Shown: positions 1 through 6,258 of the stretch, in pieces
How the letters are laid out: each line of letters starts with the position of its first letter
How positions within the stretch are numbered: position 1 is the stretch's first letter
NCBI GenBank assembly: GCA_032124855.1
Contig: JAQBCT010000372.1
Coordinates: 1 to 8,339, forward strand
Source: DATJGR01 sp032124855
GTDB taxonomy: Bacteria > Pseudomonadota > Gammaproteobacteria > Pseudomonadales > Azotimanducaceae
Length of the DNA: 8,339 nucleotides
Direction: 5' to 3'
Notes under the pieces: generated by a model
Databases searched by the model: none
The model's input: the letters and a program-made list of their open reading frames with translations, nothing else
What the model was told of the DNA's origin: nothing
Made by a program: the position numbers and the translations under genes

Positions 1-447
1 CTGCGCGAACGCGAAGGTGATGTCGTGGAGCTAGCGCTGGCGCTGCTGCAACGTACATGCGTCAAGTTGTCCAAACCCGGGTTGGAACTCTCTCACACCG
101 CGTTGGCAGCCATCCGCGAGTATCATTGGCCGGGCAACGTCCGGGAGCTGGAGAACGCCCTCGAACGCGCGGTGATCCTCTGCGATTCCCTGGTCATCGA
201 TTCGCATTTGCTCGCCCTGCCTTCTGTCCCGAAAGCGCCCGCCGAGGCCGATCCGCCCCTCAGGCGAGACGAACAATCGAGTGAGATGAGCCTGGAAAAC
301 TATTTCGTTAATTTTGTACTCGAGCATCAGAATGCGTTCACCGAGACAGAGCTCGCCAGCAAGCTCGGTATCAGTCGCAAGAGTCTCTGGGAGAGACGCC
401 AACGCCTCAACATTCCGCGCAAACGCCACCGCGGCGCTGCGCGCTGA
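1..447 (+). CDS. cbrB: Sigma-54-dependent response regulator, C-terminal part (CbrB-like), cut by the left window edge
   Basis: This is the C-terminal end of an NtrC-family transcriptional activator that uses ATP hydrolysis to open sigma-54 promoters. The frame is open from base 1 (LREREGD...), so the gene begins outside the window. An in-frame GTG at 25 is internal and not the real start. About the first 65 visible residues are the end of the AAA+ domain, with the family-typical WPGNVRELENALERAV stretch near residues 43-58 that carries the sensor II arginine. A variable linker follows. The end is a Fis-type helix-turn-helix (about residues 90-148) containing ELASKLGISRKSLWERRQRL. The receiver domain, Walker motifs and GAFTGA loop are not visible. 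I call it CbrB because of this C-terminal sequence and because pcnB follows directly, as in Pseudomonas cbrAB-pcnB. CbrB controls carbon and nitrogen source use with sensor kinase CbrA. Another NtrC-type regulator (NtrC, ZraR or GlrR group) cannot be excluded from the fragment alone. Confidence 0.8.
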   Translation: MREREGDVVELALALLQRTCVKLSKPGLELSHTALAAIREYHWPGNVRELENALERAVILCDSLVIDSHLLALPSVPKAPAEADPPLRRDEQSSEMSLENYFVNFVLEHQNAFTETELASKLGISRKSLWERRQRLNIPRKRHRGAAR

Positions 448-546
448 CAGCGGGTCGTCGCCGCGCAGCCCCTCGGGGCCATTTCCCTGCTTGAATCAAC
501 GATCTGGTACCATTTCGCCATCCGCTCACGTGAACCCAACGCAGCT

Positions 547-1887
547 ATGACGTCTTCTGACGGTCTTGCCGAATCCAGCGAGACCGAGCATTCCATTGAA
601 CCCATGCGAATGGGCGAGTCCGAGCACGGGCTTTCCATCGACCTGGTCGATGACGCCGCCATGAGCGTGGTGCAGGGTCTGGCAGATGCCGGATTCCAGG
701 CACTGCTCGTCGGCGGCTGCGTGCGCGATATGCTGCTCGGCATCGTGCCAAAGGATTTCGACGTTGCGACCAACGCAACGCCAGAACAGGTGCGTGCCAC
801 ATTTCGCCGCGCGCGCCTGGTGGGGCGCCGCTTCCGCATCGCACATGTTCGCTTCGGACGCGAAACCATAGAGGTCTCGACGTTCCGCCGTCAGGTTGAA
901 GACGAGGACGTCGTCCACGACCACAGCCGGCGCGAGCTTCGTGACCGAGATTCTGCTCGGTCGGTCGACGGGATGATTCTGCGCGACAACGTCTACGGCA
1001 CCCTGGATGAGGATGCGTTCCGGCGCGATTTCACGATCAATGCCCTGTACTACGATCCGATCGAGCGTACGTTGATCGACTATGTCAGCGGCCTGGCCGA
1101 TCTGCGTGCGCGACGCCTGACCTTGATCGGCGATCCCAACGTGCGTTTCAGAGAAGACCCTGTTCGCATTCTTCGCGCAATTCGATTTGCAACGAAGCTG
1201 GGTTTCGACATCGAAGCCACCACCGACGCCGCAATTCCGAGTGCGGCATATATGATCAACGCCGTCGCGCCGCCTCGACTGTTCGACGAGCTGTGCAAGT
1301 TGCTACTGCAGGGCCATGCAAAGGGCGCGTGGGATATGTTGCAGCGCTACGAACTGGCCGACGCGCTGTTCCCCGACCACAACACGTCCAGCCGCAGTCT
1401 CGAAATGATCGAGAACGCGATGGCTGGCACCGATCAGCGAGTACGCGACGACAAACCGGTCACCCCCGGGTTTCTCATCGCCGTTCTGCTGTGGGATTCC
1501 TATCGCGAGCGGCTCGCGCAGCACAGCGACGCCATGCCGCTAGTTGAGGCGCGTGAATCGGCAAGCACCGAAGTGCTACGGGATCAGAACGAAATCGCCG
1601 CGGTGCCGAAACGCTTTGCGCAGTTCGTCCGCGAGACCTGGCTCCTGCAACCGCGCCTGGAGATGCCGCACGGTAAAGGGATTGCACAATTTGTCTCACA
1701 TCCACGCTTTCGAGCTGCATATGATTTTCTGCTGTTGCGCGCGATGGTCGGCGAGGTCGAACAGGAATTAGCCGATTGGTGGACCAACTACCAGGCGGCC
1801 GATGATGAGCAGCGCAACACCATGAGCGGAGCGCTCGGTCCAGGTAAATCGAAACGCAAGCGCCGCCGCCGGCGTGGCGGATCTTGA
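547..1887 (+). CDS. pcnB: Poly(A) polymerase I
   Basis: PcnB adds adenosines to RNA 3' ends in the cytoplasm, which feeds 3'-5' decay by PNPase and other nucleases. The 446-residue product is close to the E. coli length (about 465). The class II nucleotidyltransferase head shows LLVGGCVRD (residues 53-61) and KDFD (69-72), whose aspartates D70 and D72 should bind the catalytic metals. RLVGRRFRIAHV (90-101) is the poly(A) polymerase version of this region and separates it from CCA-adding enzymes. RRDFTINAL (159-167) and FREDPVRILRAIRFA (201-215) are the conserved neck/RNA-binding motifs. The C-terminus ends in a Lys/Arg-rich tail (about 434-445), as in other PcnB proteins, probably for RNA contact. 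The ATG at 547 has no clear Shine-Dalgarno sequence. An in-frame ATG at 604 would remove 19 poorly conserved residues and is the main alternative start. The gene follows the regulator after a 99-bp gap. Confidence 0.95.
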   Translation: MTSSDGLAESSETEHSIEPMRMGESEHGLSIDLVDDAAMSVVQGLADAGFQALLVGGCVRDMLLGIVPKDFDVATNATPEQVRATFRRARLVGRRFRIAHVRFGRETIEVSTFRRQVEDEDVVHDHSRRELRDRDSARSVDGMILRDNVYGTLDEDAFRRDFTINALYYDPIERTLIDYVSGLADLRARRLTLIGDPNVRFREDPVRILRAIRFATKLGFDIEATTDAAIPSAAYMINAVAPPRLFDELCKLLLQGHAKGAWDMLQRYELADALFPDHNTSSRSLEMIENAMAGTDQRVRDDKPVTPGFLIAVLLWDSYRERLAQHSDAMPLVEARESASTEVLRDQNEIAAVPKRFAQFVRETWLLQPRLEMPHGKGIAQFVSHPRFRAAYDFLLLRAMVGEVEQELADWWTNYQAADDEQRNTMSGALGPGKSKRKRRRRRGGS

Positions 1888-1951
1888 TCCGCACCACTGC
1901 GTTCTCCATGATGACGCGTCTGATGTGTTGACGAGGCCTGCTCAACCCCCC

Positions 1952-2626
1952 ATGGCGATGCCCCTCCTCAACAGCGACGAAGCGCACCTGCCGAGATTCG
2001 TCGCGGTGGAGGGTCCCATCGGGGTCGGCAAAACGACGCTGGCGCGGCGGCTATCGGAAACCTTCCACTATCCAATCCTGCTGGAAGGTGCGTCGGAAAA
2101 TCCGTTTCTGGAGCGCTTTTATCGGGAAGGTGGCCGTCACGCACTGCCTACTCAGCTGTTCTTTCTGCTGCATCGAGCCCGACAACTGGCCGAACTGGGC
2201 CAGGGCGACCTCTTTCATCCAATGCTCGTTGCGGACTTTCTCATGCAGAAGGACCGTTTATTCGCCGAGATCACGCTCGACGCAAACGAGCTTGCGCTGT
2301 ATGACCAGATCTATCGGAATCTCGCCATCGACACGCCGACACCGGACCTGGTCGTCTACCTGCAAGCGCCAACCCCTGTGCTGATCGAGCGCGTGCGCCG
2401 CCGAGGCGTTGCCGCTGAACAACATATCAGCACCGACTATCTTGCCGCACTCAGCGACGCCTACACGCGCTTCTTTCACTTCTACGACGATGCGCCGGTT
2501 TTGATCATTAACGCGGCTGAGACCGATTTCGCAAACAACGACGTGCACTATCAGGCCCTGGTATCGCGCATCACATCGATGTCGGGTATGCGCCAGTACT
2601 TCAACCCACATCCCATGTTGCTCTAG
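1952..2626 (+). CDS. Deoxynucleoside kinase family protein (deoxyadenosine/deoxyguanosine kinase-like)
   Basis: This is probably a cytosolic salvage enzyme that phosphorylates deoxynucleosides (purine ones in many bacterial relatives) to deoxynucleoside monophosphates with a nucleoside triphosphate. From the ATG at 1952 it has 224 residues, normal for the family. The P-loop is GPIGVGKT (21-28). The acceptor-site motif EGASENPFLERFY begins at residue 45, whose Glu is the likely catalytic base. DR at 101-102 (in QKDRLFAEITL) is the family DRS-like motif, and the LID arginines lie in ERVRRRGVAAEQ (146-157). The reading frame extends upstream to a GTG at 1874 that overlaps the pcnB end by 14 bp, with another GTG at 1925. 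I prefer 1952 (or 1958) because relatives have short N-termini before the P-loop and the extra residues look non-conserved. The only ribosome-site candidate, GAGG at 1933-1936, sits rather far upstream. Substrate preference cannot be read from the sequence. It occupies the place where folK and panBCD would be expected. Confidence 0.87.
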   Translation: MAMPLLNSDEAHLPRFVAVEGPIGVGKTTLARRLSETFHYPILLEGASENPFLERFYREGGRHALPTQLFFLLHRARQLAELGQGDLFHPMLVADFLMQKDRLFAEITLDANELALYDQIYRNLAIDTPTPDLVVYLQAPTPVLIERVRRRGVAAEQHISTDYLAALSDAYTRFFHFYDDAPVLIINAAETDFANNDVHYQALVSRITSMSGMRQYFNPHPMLL

Positions 2627-2671
2627 CACCGTGGCCATCCGGGATCTGCCAGCAATGCGCGGTCGTACTCG

Positions 2672-4273
2672 ATGACGCTGCACACGACCACCAGTCTGCC
2701 GCAGTGGCAGCGTCTAGCCGCCCTCGGCGCGGCGCTCATCAACCGCCCCCTCATCGACATTGTCGGCGAGCGTGATCGATATCAGCATTTTAGTTTTGTC
2801 TGCGAGGGCATTCTCGTCGATTTTTCCAAACAGCGTCTGACAGATGAAGCGCTTCGCGCGCTTTGTGCTCTGGCGGAGCAACTGCAACTACCGGCCGAAC
2901 TGGCGCGGCTGATGGACGGCGCGATCGCCAACACCACTGAACGGCGCGCCGCACTGCACACCGCGTTGCGCGCGCCGGCCGTACGGCGACCCGCGGCCGT
3001 GCGCGAAGAAATCGAACTCGAACTTGCGCGCATGGAAGGATTTGTCGATGCGTTGCGCGACGGGCGCACGCGCGGATTTACGGGGCGCGCGATACGCCAT
3101 GTAGTGCACATTGGCATCGGCGGCTCGCACCTTGGACCTGAATTCGCGCTCGACGCACTGCTTGCGTATCAAGAGTCGACCCCGCGCGTGCTATTCCTGG
3201 CGAATATTGATGGCCATGCGATTGCCGAGACGCTGCGCGGACTGGATCCGGAAACCACACTGTTCATCGTCGCTTCGAAGTCGTTCGCCACCAAGGAATC
3301 GCTCGTCAACGCAACGTCAGCACGCAGCTGGTTCCTGGAACGCACCGGGCGAGCCGACGCGGTCGCGGACCACTTCGTCGCAATCACCAGCAACTCTGCT
3401 GCCGCCGGCGCGTTCGGCATTGCACCGCGCAGCATCTTCTCGATGTGGGACTGGGTAGGTGGACGCTACTCGCTGTGGTCAGCGGTCGGCCTGCCCATTG
3501 CGATCGCAATAGGGATGAGCTGCTTCAAAGAAATGTTAGCCGGCGCGCACGCTATGGATCAGCACGCACGCGCGGCGCCGCCCGAGCGTAATTTGCCGGT
3601 ACTACTAGCGCTGGTCGGCATTTGGAATCTGAATATCCTGGGGGCGCAGAGTCACGCGGTACTCACTTACGATCGGCGACTGCGGATGATGCCGTCGTAT
3701 CTGCAACAGCTGGAGATGGAAAGCAACGGCAAGTCGGTCCGCACAGATGGCAGCACCGTGGATCTCCAGACGATGCCCGTCTTGTGGGGCGGCGAGGAGA
3801 CAAATGCGCAGCACGCCTTTCATCAACAACTGCACCAGGGCAACCGTGCGTTCAGCGTCGATTTCATTGCTTGCGCGCGACCGGCGCACGCGCATGCCGA
3901 GCACCATCAGTGGTTGCTGGCCAATTGCCTGGCGCAAAGCGAGGCACTCCTTATCGGTCGCGCCGGCGAAGGAGATGCGGTCCTCGCTGCGCACAGGACG
4001 TTGGCGGGCAATCGACCGTCAACCACCATTGTTCTGGATGAACTGACCCCGCGGCGTCTTGGTGCGCTGCTCGCGCTCTACGAACACAAGGTGTTTTGCC
4101 AGGGTACTATCTGGCAAATCAACCCGTTCGATCAGTGGGGCGTCGAACTCGGCAAGGTTTTGGCCGACGCGATCCATCCAGCGCTGGGCGATAATCCCGC
4201 ACACGCCCATGACGCCTCCACACAAGGACTGATCAGTCACCTGAAACGCCAGACCGACCTTGGGACGCCATGA
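2672..4273 (+). CDS. pgi: Glucose-6-phosphate isomerase
   Basis: Pgi interconverts glucose 6-phosphate and fructose 6-phosphate in the cytoplasm, serving glycolysis, gluconeogenesis and sugar-nucleotide supply. The protein has 533 residues, close to E. coli Pgi (549). The sugar-isomerase fold is marked by HIGIGGSHLGP (146-155), the phosphate-binding SKSFATKES (202-210) and the two family signatures DWVGGRYSLWSA (260-271) and GTIWQINPFDQWGVELGK (478-495). By alignment from memory with E. coli E355, H386 and K514, the catalytic residues are E350 (in MESNGK), H381 (in AQHAFHQ) and K495, all present. The phosphate loop reads SKSFATKES instead of the common SKTFTTQET. These are small replacements and the main phosphate-contact hydroxyls are kept. 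The ATG at 2672 lies 45 bp after the kinase stop and has no obvious Shine-Dalgarno sequence, but no other in-frame start fits better. The stop overlaps the acs start. Confidence 0.97.
   Translation: MTLHTTTSLPQWQRLAALGAALINRPLIDIVGERDRYQHFSFVCEGILVDFSKQRLTDEALRALCALAEQLQLPAELARLMDGAIANTTERRAALHTALRAPAVRRPAAVREEIELELARMEGFVDALRDGRTRGFTGRAIRHVVHIGIGGSHLGPEFALDALLAYQESTPRVLFLANIDGHAIAETLRGLDPETTLFIVASKSFATKESLVNATSARSWFLERTGRADAVADHFVAITSNSAAAGAFGIAPRSIFSMWDWVGGRYSLWSAVGLPIAIAIGMSCFKEMLAGAHAMDQHARAAPPERNLPVLLALVGIWNLNILGAQSHAVLTYDRRLRMMPSYLQQLEMESNGKSVRTDGSTVDLQTMPVLWGGEETNAQHAFHQQLHQGNRAFSVDFIACARPAHAHAEHHQWLLANCLAQSEALLIGRAGEGDAVLAAHRTLAGNRPSTTIVLDELTPRRLGALLALYEHKVFCQGTIWQINPFDQWGVELGKVLADAIHPALGDNPAHAHDASTQGLISHLKRQTDLGTP
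4262..4273 (+). promoter_or_regulatory. pgi-acs overlap with possible ribosome-binding site
   Basis: The acs start ATG (4270-4272) and the pgi stop TGA (4271-4273) share the bases ATGA. A GGGA at 4262-4265, four bases before the ATG, could serve as a weak Shine-Dalgarno sequence inside the last pgi codons. This layout usually means both genes are on one mRNA and that ribosomes finishing pgi help start acs. A second ATG at 4273 directly follows and would shorten Acs by one residue. Confidence 0.65.
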
Positions 4274-6213
4274 TGATTGAAATCGAAATGCATCCAGTAC
4301 CCGATAGCTTTCGCCGCAAGGCTCACATCGACCGTGCGCGCTACGAAGCAATGTATGAGGCATCGATTCAGAATCCGGATGCATTCTGGGCCGAGCAGGC
4401 GACGCAATTCATCAGCTGGTCGTCGCCATGGACATCGGTGAACGAAACAGATTTCGACGAGGGTCGCTTCAGCTGGTTCGTTGGCGCCACGTTGAACGCC
4501 AGCTACAACTGCATTGATCGACACCTGCCCGCGCGCAAGGCACAGACCGCAATCATCTGGGAGGGCGACAATCCCGACGAGCAGTCGCATATCACCTATC
4601 AAGCGCTGCACGATGAAGTGTGCCGTCTTGCCAATGCACTGAAAGCGCGTGGCGTGAAGAAGGGCGATCGGGTTTGTATCTACATGCCGATGATCCCCGA
4701 GGCCGCGTACGCGATGCTGGCCTGCGCACGCATTGGCGCGATCCATTCGGTTGTTTTCGGTGGATTTTCGCCGACCTCGCTGAAGGATCGAATTCTCGAT
4801 TCGGATTGCCGCGTGTTGATCACCGCGGATGAGGGCCTGCGCGGCGGCCGGCCGGTGCCCTTGAAGAAGAACGCCGATGAGGCGCTGCTCAACTGCCCCG
4901 ATGTGCACACTGTGGTGACAATCCGCCGCACCGGCGGTGCCGTCGATCTGATGGATGGTCGCGACGTCTGGTACCACGAACTCGTCGCGCTCCAGTCCGC
5001 CGTCTGCCCGCCGACACCGATGGACGCCGAGGACCCGTTGTTCATTCTTTATACGTCCGGTTCCACTGGTAAGCCGAAGGGGGTTCAACACTCCACGGGT
5101 GGCTATCTATTGCAGGCCGCCATGACGCATCGCTATGTCTTCGACTATCACGATGGTGATGTGTACTGGTGTACCGCCGACGTAGGTTGGGTGACCGGAC
5201 ATTCCTACATCGTGTACGGACCACTCGCCAACGGCGCGACGACATTGATGTTCGAGGGCGTGCCGACCTATCCCGACGCATCTCGTTTCTGGCAGGTCAT
5301 CGACAAGCACAATGTGAACATCTTCTACACGGCGCCCACCGCGCTGCGACAGCTGATGGGCCAGGGCAACGGCTTCGTCGAGAAAACATCGCGCGCCTCG
5401 CTGCAGTTGCTGGGCAGCGTAGGTGAGCCGATCAATCCTGAGGCGTGGGAGTGGTACTACAACGTGGTGGGGCAGCGGCGCTGCCCGATTGTCGATACCT
5501 GGTGGCAGACGGAAACCGGCGGCATCATGATCACGCCGCTCCCCGGCGCAACAGACCTCAAGCCCGGTTCCGCGACGTTGCCTTTCTTCGGTGTCGTCCC
5601 AGCGATTGTCGACGAGATGGGACAAGTCATCACCACGCGCGAGGCGGTCGGCAATCTGGTCCTCACGCGTTCCTGGCCGGGACAGCTACGCACCGTCTAC
5701 GGCGATCACCAGCGCGCGATCGATACCTACTACAGCATGTACAAAGGATTCTATTTTACGGGTGACGGTGCACGCCGCGACGCAGACGGCTACTACTGGA
5801 TCACCGGTCGCGTCGACGATGTCATCAACGTCTCCGGGCATCGTATGGGCACGGCCGAAGTGGAAAGCGCCCTCGTGCTGCACGACGCCGTGGCCGAAGC
5901 AGCCGTGGTCGGATTCCCGCATGCGATCAAAGGCGAAGGGATCTACGCATACGTCACGCTGATGCGGGACGCAACACCCAGTGCGGAACTGAAACAGTCG
6001 TTGCTGGACCTCGTGCGCAAAGAAATCGGGCCGATTGCCAAACCCGACGTGATTCAGTGGGCGCCCGGCCTGCCAAAGACACGTTCAGGCAAAATCATGC
6101 GCCGCATTCTGCGCAAAATCGCAGCGAACGAATTGGAGAACCTGGGAGATACAACCACGCTGGCCGATCCGGCAGTGGTTGAAGATCTGATCGCGAACCG
6201 ACCAAAGACGTGA
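4270..6213 (+). CDS. acs: Acetyl-CoA synthetase (AMP-forming)
   Basis: Acs makes acetyl-CoA from acetate, ATP and CoA through an acetyl-AMP intermediate in the cytoplasm, allowing growth on or re-use of acetate. The 647-residue length matches the family (about 650). The N-terminal region (residues 20-40, YEAMYEASIQNPDAFWAEQ) is typical of Acs. The adenylation P-loop is YTSGSTGKPKG (261-271). DTWWQTETGG (409-418) holds the tryptophan (W412, matching W414 of Salmonella Acs) that restricts the pocket to short acyl groups, which argues for acetate over longer acids. The hinge is at GRVDDVINVSGHR (513-525), with D517 as the pivot. The C-terminal motif PKTRSGKIMRRILRK contains K608, the lysine essential for adenylation and the usual target of Pat-type acetylation and CobB/SrtN-type deacetylation, so post-translational control is likely but inferred. 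The acs-like position after pgi matches Pseudomonas acsB. Propionyl-CoA synthetase is the closest alternative and fits less well. Confidence 0.97.
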   Translation: MMIEIEMHPVPDSFRRKAHIDRARYEAMYEASIQNPDAFWAEQATQFISWSSPWTSVNETDFDEGRFSWFVGATLNASYNCIDRHLPARKAQTAIIWEGDNPDEQSHITYQALHDEVCRLANALKARGVKKGDRVCIYMPMIPEAAYAMLACARIGAIHSVVFGGFSPTSLKDRILDSDCRVLITADEGLRGGRPVPLKKNADEALLNCPDVHTVVTIRRTGGAVDLMDGRDVWYHELVALQSAVCPPTPMDAEDPLFILYTSGSTGKPKGVQHSTGGYLLQAAMTHRYVFDYHDGDVYWCTADVGWVTGHSYIVYGPLANGATTLMFEGVPTYPDASRFWQVIDKHNVNIFYTAPTALRQLMGQGNGFVEKTSRASLQLLGSVGEPINPEAWEWYYNVVGQRRCPIVDTWWQTETGGIMITPLPGATDLKPGSATLPFFGVVPAIVDEMGQVITTREAVGNLVLTRSWPGQLRTVYGDHQRAIDTYYSMYKGFYFTGDGARRDADGYYWITGRVDDVINVSGHRMGTAEVESALVLHDAVAEAAVVGFPHAIKGEGIYAYVTLMRDATPSAELKQSLLDLVRKEIGPIAKPDVIQWAPGLPKTRSGKIMRRILRKIAANELENLGDTTTLADPAVVEDLIANRPKT

Positions 6214-6218
6214 CGAAC

Positions 6219-6248
6219 TCCCACTGAGCCGAGCGCGGCTCAGTGGGA
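6219..6248. terminator. Perfect 13-bp inverted repeat between convergent acs and pnp
   Basis: TCCCACTGAGCCG (6219-6231) and CGGCTCAGTGGGA (6236-6248) are exact reverse complements separated by a 4-base loop (AGCG). The repeat sits in the 45-bp gap between the acs stop (6213) and the pnp stop (6259), where transcripts from both strands end. The symmetrical stem would form in either RNA, so it is best read as a bidirectional terminator or 3'-end-stabilising hairpin. There is no run of T after the stem on either strand, so it does not meet the classical intrinsic terminator rule and may mainly protect 3' ends or act with other factors. Confidence 0.7.
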
Positions 6249-6258
6249 TCGTCGGTTA

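Noticed and set aside
468..479. Short GC hairpin (GCCC, CTCG loop, GGGC) after the CbrB-like gene as a terminator.
   Set aside because: The stem is only four base pairs and is followed by ATTTCCC without a real T run. It is too weak to call in DNA this GC-rich.
491..513. TTGAAT (491-496) and TACCAT (508-513) as a sigma-70 promoter for pcnB.
   Set aside because: The boxes are only 11 bp apart and no matching box exists at 16-18 bp. pcnB may have a promoter here, but I cannot identify it.
327..869. A 180-codon minus-strand open frame spanning the regulator end, the gap and the pcnB start.
   Set aside because: Low-complexity Arg/Ser-rich translation typical of a shadow frame; the plus-strand genes fully explain the sequence.
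1888..1951. Possible relic of folK in the pcnB-kinase gap.
   Set aside because: Only 64 bp, and no translation resembles HPPK motifs in any frame.
1928..1957. TTGACG at 1928-1933 as a -35 box for the deoxynucleoside kinase gene.
   Set aside because: No -10-like hexamer is present at a suitable distance; the expected place reads CATGGC.
4237..5091. A 284-codon open frame on the minus strand opposite the pgi end and the first half of acs.
   Set aside because: It lies antisense to a clearly real gene, has no recognisable motif, and long antisense frames are common in GC-rich coding DNA.
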